Shown: positions 1-8,975, counted from the first letter of the stretch. The stretch is 64,000 bases of DNA from Oscillibacter faecalis_A (GCF_029218125.1 NZ_JARFXX010000004.1:124001-188000); one strand, 5' to 3'. Translations and numbers: made by a program. Notes: generated by a model not told the origin, from the letters alone.

Positions 1-624
1 CAGGTCATGGATGGCAAACGTTCCACCTTTTTTCAACACCCGCAGCGTTTCCAGCAAAAGCGCCTGCTTATCCTCTCCGGTGATGTTGTGATAGACATAG
101 TTGCTTGTCACCGCATCAAAACTCTCATCCAGAAAATCCAGCTTCACAGCGTTCCCGCGTTGGAACGAAATATTTGTCACGCCCTCTGCGGCGGCATTCT
201 TTTCGCACAACGGCAGACTGAAGGAAGCATATTCCTTGCCCCAGCGGTCGATGCCAATCATTTTTCCCTGCGGGTTTCGTTTGGCACAGGCAATGGTCAG
301 CGCACCGCTGCCGCAGCCCACATCCAGCCCAATGCCGCCCTCTGGCAGGGTGACATAATGCGCGGTTCCTTCGATGATCTGCTTTGAGAGCTTGCGTTCG
401 CCGTCATAGGAAAAGCTCCGATAGGCATGCACGCACCACTCGGTGTACTTTGCACAGATGACAAAGGCGATGCCGAATACCACCCCCAGCGCAATGCGCA
501 GTTTTCCGCTCACACCGATTCCGAATACGCCAAAGATGAGCAGCAGCGCAAGCGACAGCACTGTTCCGGCAATCAACGAATACAACATCCCTTTGGGGAT
601 CCAGTTTTTGTAATCAGGTTTCAT
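1..624 (-). CDS. Membrane-anchored class I SAM-dependent methyltransferase (3' end off window)
   Basis: The frame is open from an ATG at 624 to the window edge, 208 codons, so the C-terminus is missing. Residues 1-60 hold two hydrophobic segments, followed by a soluble domain. Motif I reads GLDVGCGSGAL (about residues 99-109), the SAM-binding loop of Rossmann-fold methyltransferases. Later GTFAIHDL matches the post-motif III strand. The N-terminal membrane hairpin is unusual for this family and suggests a membrane-associated, possibly lipidic, substrate; that is inference. It is the last gene of the minus-strand cluster visible in the window. Substrate unknown. Confidence 0.8.
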   Translation of the reverse strand, partial: MKPDYKNWIPKGMLYSLIAGTVLSLALLLIFGVFGIGVSGKLRIALGVVFGIAFVICAKYTEWCVHAYRSFSYDGERKLSKQIIEGTAHYVTLPEGGIGLDVGCGSGALTIACAKRNPQGKMIGIDRWGKEYASFSLPLCEKNAAAEGVTNISFQRGNAVKLDFLDESFDAVTSNYVYHNITGEDKQALLLETLRVLKKGGTFAIHDL

Positions 625-676
625 ATGCAAGACTCCTTTTTTTCATTGGGTGTGCTTTTTCACGGAAAGACTTCCT

Positions 677-850
677 TCAAAAAATTTTCTGCAAAAATGT
701 TTCCATCAAATCAAGATACCGTTCCGCCTGAACGATAAAGCCTACATGACCGCCCGGAACCGTGCGAATCTCTGCATCCAGTTTCCGAAACAGTTGTGCA
801 AAACGGTTCTGATGCACTTCTGCAAAAGCCGCAGATAATTCAGCAATCGC
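677..850 (-). pseudogene. C-terminal remnant of an alpha/beta hydrolase
   Basis: About 57 codons are open with no start codon, ending in TGA at 677-679. The translation contains IRTVPGGHVGFIVQAERY, the typical catalytic-histidine loop (GGHxGF) and final helix of an alpha/beta hydrolase. The nucleophile part is absent. It follows directly on the stop codon of the upstream membrane protein gene, so a deletion probably removed the first three quarters of a hydrolase related to the others in this cluster. Confidence 0.65.
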
Positions 851-852
851 TG

Positions 853-1560
853 TCAGCCCGCGAGATGCGCGAAGTACTTTTTCTCATACACCGCAGCTGC
901 GATGCACCAGACCATGATGGCACTGTTCGTGCTGCTCTGGCTCATTACGGACATCCATGTATCGACAGGCACCTGCATCGCTTGGGCAATATCCGGGACG
1001 CCTGCCAGCAGAATGTTCCATATGACCGGGTGAAAAGCCAGCATCCACCGGGGATAACGGGTCTTGCCCGCAAGCAGCATCACGAAATGGATGCCGAAAG
1101 CCAGTATCATCGGAACGTACATCGGCGCAATGGCGGGGAGCATGCCGTCCTGATAGGCCGTGACCGCCGCGATAGCCGCTTCTTCTCCGATGCGCGGACC
1201 CAGATAGGTGGTGAACCACGCCATGGTTGCCACCCAGGTATGGATCGTCAGCGCCACTGCAACGGTGAAAATTCCGCACAGGTACTGAACGGACTTTGTT
1301 TTCCTATACTTTGCGTCAATGTCCGCATTCAGCGCTTTTACCACAAAGTAATAGAGAAAGCCGCCGACCGCGCCCAGCCCCACGGTCAGGACTGACCGCC
1401 ACAGGCCGTAAGCGCCGGACAGATAGTAGGCGCGGTCAAACATTCCGGTGTCCGCTTCCTGAAGCGGAACGCAGCTCAGCAGCCAATCGCCAGCCGACAT
1501 CAGAACAGCGCCGATCGCACCGAGTATGCAGCCTCGGAGGAACTTTTCACTCGTTTCCAT
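853..1560 (-). CDS. Multi-pass membrane protein, DUF6796-like
   Basis: A protein of about 235 residues with six or seven hydrophobic segments and an early GDWLLSCVP motif that I associate with the DUF6796 family (recognised from memory, not searched). The start at 1560 is chosen because GGAGGTGAGAG lies just upstream. A TTG at 1608 in the same frame would add 16 residues, but its ribosome-binding site is too close. Between them an 11-codon reading frame (ATG 1601) ends inside the ribosome-binding site, so a coupled leader is possible. Function unknown; it belongs to the cluster's set of membrane proteins. Confidence 0.7.
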   Translation of the reverse strand: METSEKFLRGCILGAIGAVLMSAGDWLLSCVPLQEADTGMFDRAYYLSGAYGLWRSVLTVGLGAVGGFLYYFVVKALNADIDAKYRKTKSVQYLCGIFTVAVALTIHTWVATMAWFTTYLGPRIGEEAAIAAVTAYQDGMLPAIAPMYVPMILAFGIHFVMLLAGKTRYPRWMLAFHPVIWNILLAGVPDIAQAMQVPVDTWMSVMSQSSTNSAIMVWCIAAAVYEKKYFAHLAG

Positions 1561-1619
1561 CTCTCTCACCTCCAATTGCAGTTCGTAATTCTGCTTTTCA
1601 TTTGGCAATTTCCTCCTTC

Positions 1620-2099
1620 TTAGAAGATCAAAACGACAATACCGCCGACAATTGCCGCTCCTGCGACCCAGATCAACGCCAGTATGCTTCGCTTTTTCAG
1701 CACCTGCCGCCAGGTCTGCACGAACGGCGCATCTTCAAGCCTTGGCAGCACCCAAAACTGGCTGTGCCCGACCCATAGCTTGTCGATTACAACGCCATCG
1801 TAAACATTCATGACCTCAAGAAACAGCAGCGCCTGCCAATAGGCTTCACCAAAGATAGAAGCCCTGTTCCACATACCAATAATCAGCACAAGAGCAGCAA
1901 GCATCACGATGTAAAATGAAATCATAAAGCGCTTTCGTTTCCGGTTCATCGTATTGCGGTCGATCAGTCCCAGCTCAATGGCTTGGTCCTGCACCTCCTT
2001 GGGATAAAAGTACAGTCCATTGACCGCCCCGCCGATCACAGCGATTTTTACCATTGCGGTAAACAGCAGGCAATAAATCAACAATTGCAGTATGATCAT
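1620..2099 (-). CDS. Four-helix membrane protein, paralogue A of a family present three times here
   Basis: 159 residues with about four membrane segments. The central signature VYDGVVIDKLWVGHSQFWVL matches the proteins at 2728-3219 and 8487-8972 in spacing: an acidic/aromatic start, an Asp, then a tryptophan or leucine, a GH or CH pair and a proline. A good ribosome-binding site (GAAGGGAAAAAC) precedes ATG 2099. I do not recognise a characterised family. Conserved Asp and His within or near membrane segments would fit a catalytic or transport role, but this is not proven. Confidence 0.7.
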   Translation of the reverse strand: MIILQLLIYCLLFTAMVKIAVIGGAVNGLYFYPKEVQDQAIELGLIDRNTMNRKRKRFMISFYIVMLAALVLIIGMWNRASIFGEAYWQALLFLEVMNVYDGVVIDKLWVGHSQFWVLPRLEDAPFVQTWRQVLKKRSILALIWVAGAAIVGGIVVLIF

Positions 2100-2176
2100 T
2101 GTTTTTCCCTTCTCAGTCTGCGTGCGAATCGGGCATATGCTCCCATTTTCTTCGCCTCCTATTGCGGTTCATAAAG

Positions 2177-2473
2177 TCATTGCACCCCATAGAAAATTTC
2201 TTTTTTGAAGGAGAGGTAGATTGGCAGTCCTGCGACGAAGTTAAGAACACCGCCAACGATGAGCCATACAAGCACTGAGGAAACGCACGCTGTTGTGATC
2301 TGAGTCATTCCGACAACCGCCCCTGCCAGTCCGGAATAAACCGTTATCCCAAAGCTCAAATTCTTTTGGAGCTTTGTGGCAATCTCCTTTTCGTGGATCT
2401 TGTTCAGATAAATTAGATACGCAACACCGAACAGGACGCCCGCCAGCGCAAGTAGCGCCGCATAGTCCAGCAC
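2177..2473 (-). CDS. Small three-helix membrane protein
   Basis: 98 residues with three hydrophobic segments separated by short basic loops (IYLNKIHEKEIATKLQKN). The only plausible start in frame is GTG 2473, 18 nt after the stop of the upstream gene, so translation is probably coupled. No family recognised. It lies in the membrane-protein half of the cluster. Confidence 0.6.
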   Translation of the reverse strand: MLDYAALLALAGVLFGVAYLIYLNKIHEKEIATKLQKNLSFGITVYSGLAGAVVGMTQITTACVSSVLVWLIVGGVLNFVAGLPIYLSFKKEIFYGVQ

Positions 2474-2491
2474 ATGGCAAAAGCCGTTTCT

Positions 2492-2683
2492 TCAAAAGTA
2501 AATAACACCTGCAATCAAGTGGATCATCCAGCCAATATCGCTGATTAGCCCCAACATCAGGAACGGAATATCCGGCATCATCGCTGTATATCGGACACCC
2601 TGTTTCCCCGCCTGCTGAAGCTGCTGGATATGGGCTTCTGTTGTTTTTCTTTTTTCATGCAGGACTTTTTTTATCACACGCAT
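2492..2683 (-). CDS. Small membrane protein with basic N-terminus
   Basis: 63 residues. A basic coiled N-terminal half (RVIKKVLHEKRKTTEAHIQQ) is followed by one long hydrophobic segment. The start at 2683 is preceded by GGGAGG. The frame continues upstream to 2749, but that part lacks a ribosome-binding site and overlaps the previous gene. No known family. The layout resembles a single-span membrane protein with a cytoplasmic helix. Confidence 0.55.
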   Translation of the reverse strand: MRVIKKVLHEKRKTTEAHIQQLQQAGKQGVRYTAMMPDIPFLMLGLISDIGWMIHLIAGVIYF

Positions 2684-2727
2684 AGAAAATCTCTGCCTCC
2701 CAAAACGATTGCTTCTGTCACACGTCC

Positions 2728-3219
2728 TCAAAGCAGCGCGCAAAGCCACACTGCCACAGCGGAGGCGGGAATGTAGATCACAAAGTGCCAGATATGTGTT
2801 TGCTTGTTATAGCCGAACATATGCGGACCGACCACGCCCTTCAGCTCCGGATAGAAATGCGGAAAGAAATTGGAGTGGCACAGCAGCACCCAGTCAAAGA
2901 AAATGATGTCGTAGATCTCCATGGCGTAGAGCACGGCGAGAAACCGCACAAAGAAGTCCAGGAAGCCGAAGCCGTTTCTGACGCCGTCCCATACGCTTAG
3001 TGCCGCCGCAGCGAGAAAAAGCAGGATGGCAATGATCTCAATCACCCAGCCGATACTATGTGCGCCGGGAAATCGTTCCTTTGTATCGGGGATTGCGTCC
3101 AGATTTTCCTTTGGTGCGGATGAGAAAAAACGCTTGTCCTGAATGAAACCCACCCCGCCGTATAAAACAAGAAAGTATGCCAGAAATACCATGAGCGTTA
3201 CAAGAACCGTGATTTTCAT
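2728..3219 (-). CDS. Four-helix membrane protein, paralogue B
   Basis: 163 residues with four membrane segments. It shares with the proteins at 1620-2099 and 8487-8972 the core (M/E)xxYDxxxxDxxxxxHSxFxxxxxP, here EIYDIIFFDWVLLCHSNFFP. Its ATG overlaps the stop codon of the upstream acetyltransferase gene (ATGA), so the two are translationally coupled. Function unknown. Confidence 0.7.
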   Translation of the reverse strand: MKITVLVTLMVFLAYFLVLYGGVGFIQDKRFFSSAPKENLDAIPDTKERFPGAHSIGWVIEIIAILLFLAAAALSVWDGVRNGFGFLDFFVRFLAVLYAMEIYDIIFFDWVLLCHSNFFPHFYPELKGVVGPHMFGYNKQTHIWHFVIYIPASAVAVWLCALL

Positions 3220-3856
3220 TTTGATGTTGATGCCTCCGTACTGACAGACTGCTGCTTTTCCGCGTCCGGTTTTTTGATCAGGTCATACAGCTTTCCAAAT
3301 TCGCCGATGTCCCGCACTCCGGCAAGTTCCATGCCCAGATGGACATATTTGTCGCACTTGGACTTGGCATCGGTCTCCAGAATTACCGGCACGCCCAGCC
3401 GGTTGCCCTCGGCAAAGGCAATATCCATAACCTTGCGCATATAGCCCTGTCCTGATACTGCTCCCGCACACAGACAAGCCCTACAAAGATATACGGCTTC
3501 TTCTCCTTGTCCATGCGATCTTGCAGTGGCACACCGCCGCGCTTGATGGCCATAGCGAAGTGCACGAGCCTCTTCAGGCTGGAATTGCGCAGCATCCCCT
3601 TTGCAATGGGCCACAGCGTCCTGACGCCCAGTTTCTGCTTCGGCAGCTTGTAGGCGATATAGCCCTCGCCCCGCTCGCCGGTGGTGTGCAGAAAGCCGCC
3701 CCGCAGCACCCCGCGCACATAGGCGCAGATATAGTTTGCCGTGGCTTCTTTCCCGGAAAAGGCAGCGGACATTCCCGTTTCCTCTCCGTAGTCGTAATAG
3801 CCGAAAGCGTGACCGATATCATGGATGGATTTTTCGTCCAATGTTGTAACTTTCAT
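3216..3856 (-). pseudogene. GNAT-type acetyltransferase split by a single-base frameshift
   Basis: The N-terminal part runs from ATG 3856 and ends with IFVGLVCVREQYQ. The C-terminal part continues in the next frame with GQGYMRKVMDIAFAEGN. Joined, they give the acetyl-CoA binding motif QYQGQGYM of the GNAT fold and a protein of about 213 residues. The break is at 3450-3453, where CAGGACAGG would need one more G. This is either a recent inactivating mutation or a sequencing error in a short G run. The downstream membrane protein gene overlaps its stop. Confidence 0.75.
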
Positions 3857-3862
3857 TGTATT

Positions 3863-4645
3863 TCACTTTCCTGATTCTTCAGCACATCTCTCTGTTCCGC
3901 CATCCGTCAGAAAGCGTTCCAGCTCCGATGCAAGCAGCGCCGGATGATTGATGATCTCACCATGACCAAAACCGGGGAAGCAGCGGACGATCAGACCCGG
4001 ATATGCCTTCCGCAGTCGCTGGATGGCCTTTTTCATATGCCCTTCTTTTTCTCCGTACCAGCAGGCGACCTTTGCATCGGGCTGTACCGGAAAGTCCGTC
4101 CGATAGAGATAAAGCCCTGCCTCCCAAGTGGCCCGGACGGATTCCAAGCTGATATGATCCGGGATACGGCGGAGCATGGTCTGCATTCCCTGCTCCGTCT
4201 GCCCCATAAAGCGCAACGCCCATGCAGGCATATACTTTTCGTGTGCCGTTCGATACTGCTTTTGCGGCATGACCTTCAAAATCAGTCGATTCAGCACGCC
4301 AAAATCCAGATACTCCGGCCCGCTGAGGATCATTCGACCGATTTGAATGTTTGGGGAAGCCTTCAGAAAAATAGTCGGTCCGCAGCCCAGCGACTCTGCA
4401 TAAAGCAGGTCCAGCCGTCCGTCCAGTTCTTTTTCAATATATTCCGCCAGCTTGTCCGCCTGAGCCTGAGCGGTCGTGTAGGTCGTTTCGCCTGTTCCGT
4501 CAAAGCCGTCGAAACTGACGGCATACACGCAGAATTTCTTTTCCAGCAGCGGGATCAGATTCTCAAACTGCCGCCAGCACATAAGATTTCCGTGCAGCAG
4601 CATAATGGTCTTTCCTTGTCTATTGCCGAATCGTTTGATGTCCAT
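3863..4645 (-). CDS. Alpha/beta hydrolase
   Basis: 260 residues with the alpha/beta hydrolase layout: oxyanion segment LLHGNLMCWRQF (about residues 16-27), nucleophile elbow YAESLGCG (Ser about residue 85) and catalytic His in FPGFGHGEIINHP. The elbow has Ala instead of the first Gly of GxSxG. It resembles the hydrolases at 7089-7613 and 10390-11178 (shared SxDGFD or YDGH and EKEGHMKKAI-like region), so the cluster seems to have expanded one hydrolase type. Substrate unknown. Confidence 0.8.
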   Translation of the reverse strand: MDIKRFGNRQGKTIMLLHGNLMCWRQFENLIPLLEKKFCVYAVSFDGFDGTGETTYTTAQAQADKLAEYIEKELDGRLDLLYAESLGCGPTIFLKASPNIQIGRMILSGPEYLDFGVLNRLILKVMPQKQYRTAHEKYMPAWALRFMGQTEQGMQTMLRRIPDHISLESVRATWEAGLYLYRTDFPVQPDAKVACWYGEKEGHMKKAIQRLRKAYPGLIVRCFPGFGHGEIINHPALLASELERFLTDGGTERCAEESGK

Positions 4646-4662
4646 ACCAATCTGCCTCCCGG

Positions 4663-5268
4663 CTATTTTTCGACCTTCATGCAGAAGTCGCAGCGGTCAT
4701 CGCCGCGCCCCAGCGTTTTTGTTCGATGCCAAATGAGCTTCGGATGAAGACCGGTGTAGCTGATGTCGTCGCTGTCGCAAAAGCAGCGGCACAGCTCTGG
4801 GCAGCCGTATTCTGTGCAGGTGTCGTGATAGGGACACTTTATCATATCCACACGCCAGACGCCGTTACCGGTCTGCAGTTCTTTTGGGACAAAGCCCGCC
4901 GCCGGGCCGAAAACGCTCCGGGTGGATTTGACGAAAACGCCGGGAACAAGGCGGTAAAGCCCCGGTATGTACAGCAGGGCGGCAAGCTGTTTGTGGCTCG
5001 TTCTCGCCAAGCGCTCCACATAGCCGTGAACGGTTTGCAGTGCCTCCTCTTTCGGCATGACCCGCTGCAAGGTCTCGTAGGCCGCAATGCCCGGCAAAAT
5101 CTGCCGTTTGAGGTGGTACTGCTTTTCCTTGCTTGCATCTGCATTTTCAGCCAGCAGCGCACTCAGGCGCATATCGAAAGCGGTGTTCAGTTCCTTTGCC
5201 CGCGCGGGAAAGCGCAGTGCCGCAGTCTCCCGGAAATCACGGGAAAGATAGGTTTCCTTCCTCTTCAT
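4663..5268 (-). CDS. L-2-amino-thiazoline-4-carboxylate hydrolase-like protein (divergent)
   Basis: 201 residues. The C-terminal half is cysteine-rich: MIKCPYHDTCTEYGCPELC, then RCFCDSDD and GDDRCDFCMKVEK. This pattern matches the ATC-hydrolase-like family (PF14196, named from memory) better than any other I know. ATC hydrolases open thiazoline rings in cysteine biosynthesis by Pseudomonas, but most family members in Firmicutes are uncharacterised, so the reaction should not be assumed. It is adjacent to a second member of the family at 5275-5907. Confidence 0.65.
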   Translation of the reverse strand: MKRKETYLSRDFRETAALRFPARAKELNTAFDMRLSALLAENADASKEKQYHLKRQILPGIAAYETLQRVMPKEEALQTVHGYVERLARTSHKQLAALLYIPGLYRLVPGVFVKSTRSVFGPAAGFVPKELQTGNGVWRVDMIKCPYHDTCTEYGCPELCRCFCDSDDISYTGLHPKLIWHRTKTLGRGDDRCDFCMKVEK

Positions 5269-5274
5269 CGTCCG

Positions 5275-5907
5275 TTACCTTTTCTTTTTGTACCCGCAGT
5301 CGCAGTAGGGTCCGCCGAAGGCAAGGGTGTACTGCCGCACAAAATTTGTCACACCGCCCGCTTCGCTCATGGTGTAGTCCAGATGGCACAGGGCGGGGGT
5401 TAGGTCGTACAGCCCCAGCTCTTTCATCAGCACACAGATGCCGCATTTGGTAAAGCGTCCCTCGTAGCCGCTGCCATCCGGGTATTCGTAAAACTCCATG
5501 TTCCACGAATAGGGGTTGCGGTCGGCGGCTTTCAGAGCGGCTGTTGCCTTCATAGTGGCAATATCCTTTTCGGTGAACTTGCTTTTTCCGCTCTTGCGGC
5601 AGAACCACTGCATGGGCGCAGTCATCATGGCTTTTGCATAGTAATCCGTCAGCCTGTCCACCTCCGGACGCTGCGGCATGGAGAGAACAAACGCCCCGAT
5701 CATGGCGCAGTTGACAAGATTCATTTTGAAACGGTCGGCTTTTTCAAACTCCGGCAGCCTGCGGATGATTTGCCGGTATTGCGGCTTTGCCTTTTTCGTG
5801 ATGGCTTTTGCGGTAGCTGCATCATAGCCCAGCACAGCGGTCAGCTGCTTTTGAAAGGAGCCAGCAAACAGCACCCACATGGCCATGGGCCTTCCTGTCC
5901 AACGCAT
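5275..5907 (-). CDS. L-2-amino-thiazoline-4-carboxylate hydrolase-like protein
   Basis: 210 residues ending in LAFGGPYCDCGYKKKR, a tail characteristic of the ATC-hydrolase-like family, with conserved FTKCGICVLMKELG and PALCHLDYTM upstream. It pairs with the neighbouring 4663-5268 gene. Its start overlaps the stop region of the upstream hydrolase gene, with AAGGAAC as a weak ribosome-binding site. Family assignment is firm; the reaction carried out here is not known. Confidence 0.75.
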   Translation of the reverse strand: MRWTGRPMAMWVLFAGSFQKQLTAVLGYDAATAKAITKKAKPQYRQIIRRLPEFEKADRFKMNLVNCAMIGAFVLSMPQRPEVDRLTDYYAKAMMTAPMQWFCRKSGKSKFTEKDIATMKATAALKAADRNPYSWNMEFYEYPDGSGYEGRFTKCGICVLMKELGLYDLTPALCHLDYTMSEAGGVTNFVRQYTLAFGGPYCDCGYKKKR

Positions 5908-5908
5908 C

Positions 5909-6841
5909 TCACTTTGTTCCTTTCCATTCCGCTAACACCCGGCACATCCGTTTCTCGATGTCTATCCGGGTCTGGCGGCATTCCTTCGGATATTTTTTTG
6001 CTGCCTGAAACACGAACTTCACAAATAGACCGGAGCCAATCGGCAGCATGATTTTCAGCATTCCCTCCGGAAAAACGAAGTGGGTGCCGTGGGCATAAAC
6101 CATCGTCTCAATCTCGCATTCATGCGGTTTTTCGGCAAGGCGCTTTTCCATCCGGCGGATATACTTTGCGGTGTCCCACAGCGCATCGTCCTCCGCGCCG
6201 ATCAGCAGCAGCTTTCCCCGGATGTTTTCAACGGGAATGTATTCTTCCGGCTCGATCGGATGAGCTGTCTCGGAATCGTCAAACAGCTTGCGGGAGTTTA
6301 CCATATCGCCGACGCGTTTGCTTTCGGCGGCGATGCAATGCCAATAGTCGGGATGCTGATAGCAAAACGGCATATAGGGCAGCGGCTTGCCCCGGTAGGA
6401 GAACAGCGACTCGCCCTCGACCGGCCATTCCTTGCAGCCGTCCCTTTTGCCCTGCATGAAACCCTGCCACACAAAATCGCTGGGTGTCATGGCAATGGTC
6501 AGGGTAATATCCGGGAACATGGCAGCCGCTGTCAGCGCAAGCGTTCCGGTGGTCGATGCACCGGCAATGCCGATCTTTCTGTTACCGTTAGCTTTCAGCC
6601 ATGAAATTGCCGTCTCCACACGCTCAAGCGGGTAATTATGATGTCCGTAATCTTTTTTCGCGGGCGACATTGTGAGCACGTTTACACCGTACCCGCAAAG
6701 CCATTTCACTGCCGAGCGCGCAAGCTGATCCTCCGGATCATCCCCGATCATCGCGATGACCGCACAGTCTGAACCGTCGGCACACGCCCAATACGCACCG
6801 TAAAAGCCGGCGGTTCCCACATCAAAGTGCTGATGCTTCAT
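5909..6841 (-). CDS. Alpha/beta hydrolase of the BAAT / acyl-CoA thioester hydrolase C-terminal type
   Basis: 310 residues. The nucleophile region IGIAGASTTGTLALTAA and the long insert with PSDFVWQGF, followed by ENIRGKLLLIGAEDDALW, resemble the C-terminal domain of bile acid-CoA:amino acid N-acyltransferase and acyl-CoA thioesterases (PF08840). The Asp of GAEDDALWDT and the His of YAHGTHFVFPEG would complete a Ser/Asp/His triad. A CoA-thioester or acyl-transfer substrate is therefore possible, as inference. It is the largest intact hydrolase of the cluster. Confidence 0.65.
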   Translation of the reverse strand: MKHQHFDVGTAGFYGAYWACADGSDCAVIAMIGDDPEDQLARSAVKWLCGYGVNVLTMSPAKKDYGHHNYPLERVETAISWLKANGNRKIGIAGASTTGTLALTAAAMFPDITLTIAMTPSDFVWQGFMQGKRDGCKEWPVEGESLFSYRGKPLPYMPFCYQHPDYWHCIAAESKRVGDMVNSRKLFDDSETAHPIEPEEYIPVENIRGKLLLIGAEDDALWDTAKYIRRMEKRLAEKPHECEIETMVYAHGTHFVFPEGMLKIMLPIGSGLFVKFVFQAAKKYPKECRQTRIDIEKRMCRVLAEWKGTK

Positions 6842-7613
6842 TGCTTTCCCTCCATAATGTCCTTCACCAACTGCACCCAGCGCTCCGGATAACAGGCCAG
6901 CAGCTCCTCGTGCTGCAAGTCCTGCTCGTGAATGACTGGGTTTGCAAAGTGCCGTTCATAGCGCTCGCGGTATTTCTCACCCATTTTGAGCGCATAGAAA
7001 ATATGAATCTCTGTTCCCGGAACGTTGATCTTGTCCGGCAGCGGGGTGACAAGGTCGGAATAGAACTGATTCTTGCAGCTCTGCACGGTCACATAGGGTC
7101 GTGCGCCGCCGAGCATCTCCATGAACGCTTGCACATAACCGCCCATTTCCGACTTTCGCTGCGTGAGGCGTTTTGCAGTAATCGACTCTTGAACCGTCCG
7201 CCCCGTATCACCGGGTAGATCAGCGGCAGCAGCAGATTTGTTTGCAGCTTTGCCGCAATGGGAGATGCTTGGTCAAGATCAGAGCTGCCGAGAATTCCGT
7301 AATCCATATGAATATTCCCCCGCGCCGCCAACAGCCCTACAAAGGAGCCGCCCAGCGAGCAGCCGTAGGCCGCCCGGATATGTCCGCCGCTATGCTCCTG
7401 AATGTAAGTTTCTATTTTCTCTGTTTCCTCCAGTATAGTGGGAAACTCGGTATGTTCCGTCTCATCGAAGCCGTCGTAGCTGATGCAGAGAACGCGATAG
7501 CTGTCCGCCAGCAGCGGAATGACCCGTCCAAAATTGCCCTTCCAGTGGCAGCAGGTGCCGGGGAGCAGCAGGATGACCAGCGCGTGCTCCGCACCGAAGG
7601 AATAAACTTTCAT
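6838..7613 (-). pseudogene. Alpha/beta hydrolase split by a single-base frameshift
   Basis: ATG 7613 opens a frame with the nucleophile elbow AAYGCSLGGSFVGLL and YDGFDETEHTEF, close to the hydrolases at 3863 and 10390. The frame is lost after SRLLQ at about 7171-7174, where CTGCAAAACGC needs one more A. The next frame carries on with KRLTQRKSEMGGYVQAF and ends at 6838 with EELLACYPERWVQLVKDIM. Catalytic His would be in the C-terminal part (VIHEQDLQHEELL). A homopolymer deletion explains the break: mutation or sequencing error. Confidence 0.75.
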
Positions 7614-8473
7614 CTTCCCACTCCCTTCAGGAACCCGCTCTTTGCCATTTTTTCCGTGTCGTCCGATTCATCATAAGCGTCATAAGGCGCGGTGGGGTCG
7701 GGAACCCGCTTTCGGAACGGTGAGCAAAGCTTGTCCTTATGGGCAAAGGCGAACTCGAAGTTGTCCGTCCAGCCGGTGTGGCCGGTGAGGAACAGCGGGT
7801 GTAATCCACGGCTTTGCAGCTTCTGCTCCAGCGCCGCCAGCGACTTTACCGCCAGTTTGTTGCTTTCTGCCAGAGAGGAAATGAAGCTGTAGCCGCCGTC
7901 CGCGCCGAACCAGAGAGTGTCGCCGGTGAAGAGATATTTGTCGTCAATGAGATAGACCATATGCCCCCATGTATGGCCGGGGACGAGAAAGCACTCAATT
8001 TTGATGCCGTCAATCTCGAAAGTCTCGTCGTCATGCAGCAGCACCTTTTCGTTGTTAATTGTGACCTGCGGCAATTTATAGAGATGATATATGACTTTTC
8101 GCCGCACCTCGCCGGTGAGATACCGGTTTTCAATCTCGCCGATATAGAGCTTTGCGCTCCGGAACAAACCGGGGCTGTCTGCCTCCACCGCGCCCACGTG
8201 GTCGGTGTCCTGATGAGTGATGAGGATGTGCCGGATGGACTGCGGGTCGATGCCCAGCCAGCCCATTTTTTCTGCCAGCCGGTCGTAGTTGTACCCGGCA
8301 TCGATTATGATGGTGGTGTCGCCCTTGCGGTAGAAGAAGATGTTCGCCACCCACTCCCGCGCGCAGGCCACGCGCTCATCCACCCAGCCGGTGTTCAGCG
8401 GCTTGAATATCTCCTTGCCGCGGTACATCTTGCTCATTTCTCTTTTCTGAAATTCGGTCGCTTTCTTTGACAT
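7610..8473 (-). CDS. Metallo-beta-lactamase-fold hydrolase
   Basis: 287 residues from ATG 8473, which has AAGGAGG upstream. Metal-site motifs are visible: ITHQDTDHVGAVEAD (the HxHxDH motif with Asp at the second His), VPGHTWGHMVYLIDD, and FTGDTLWFG, then FLTGHTGWTDN. The Asp variant occurs in non-lactamase MBL hydrolases. Such enzymes hydrolyse thioesters, lactones or phosphodiesters. Here, among methyltransferases and acyl hydrolases, thioesterase or lactonase activity is plausible but not shown. The stop overlaps the next hydrolase start by 4 nt. Confidence 0.8.
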   Translation of the reverse strand: MSKKATEFQKREMSKMYRGKEIFKPLNTGWVDERVACAREWVANIFFYRKGDTTIIIDAGYNYDRLAEKMGWLGIDPQSIRHILITHQDTDHVGAVEADSPGLFRSAKLYIGEIENRYLTGEVRRKVIYHLYKLPQVTINNEKVLLHDDETFEIDGIKIECFLVPGHTWGHMVYLIDDKYLFTGDTLWFGADGGYSFISSLAESNKLAVKSLAALEQKLQSRGLHPLFLTGHTGWTDNFEFAFAHKDKLCSPFRKRVPDPTAPYDAYDESDDTEKMAKSGFLKGVGR

Positions 8474-8486
8474 CGGTATTTCCTCC

Positions 8487-8972
8487 TTACAGCAGCAGCC
8501 CGAGTCCCGCAAGGAGCAGGGAAATCACGGCCATTCCCACGGTTCCGAACAGCCATTTCTTTTGCTTATCGGCTTTTGAGATATACGGCATCAGATTCTC
8601 TGTCCCCGGGATTACCCATGCCTCTGTGTGTCCGACCCAGTAGCCGTCAATGCCAAACCGGTCGATGAGATTCATCACGGACAGGATCACAAAGCACTGC
8701 CAGAAACCGTCCCAAAATGTATGTGCGCCGTTGATGGCATACACGCAAAGAAGCACATAAAAAAGGTAGATTGGAATGCAGATCGCCTTGAAGCGCAGCG
8801 CGTTCCGTTTGATCTTCTCCCTTGTGGTCAGCCCCAGTGCGATGCATCGCTCCTGCACCTTTTCGCCATACAGATGCACCATGCCGACAGCGCCCTTTCG
8901 GATACCGACAGCGCAGACCGCCACCAGCAGTGCGCCCAGCCACAGTCCTTCCAGAATCGTTTGCAGCAGCAT
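8487..8972 (-). CDS. Four-helix membrane protein, paralogue C
   Basis: 161 residues, four membrane segments. The core MNLIDRFGIDGYWVGHTEAW followed by VIPGTENLMPY is the clearest version of the signature shared with 1620-2099 and 2728-3219, and the N-terminal loop EKVQERCIALGLTTREKIKR matches KEVQDQAIELGLIDRNTMNR in paralogue A. The invariant Asp and His lie at the start of the last third. No characterised relative known to me. Confidence 0.7.
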   Translation of the reverse strand: MLLQTILEGLWLGALLVAVCAVGIRKGAVGMVHLYGEKVQERCIALGLTTREKIKRNALRFKAICIPIYLFYVLLCVYAINGAHTFWDGFWQCFVILSVMNLIDRFGIDGYWVGHTEAWVIPGTENLMPYISKADKQKKWLFGTVGMAVISLLLAGLGLLL

Positions 8973-8975
8973 TCC

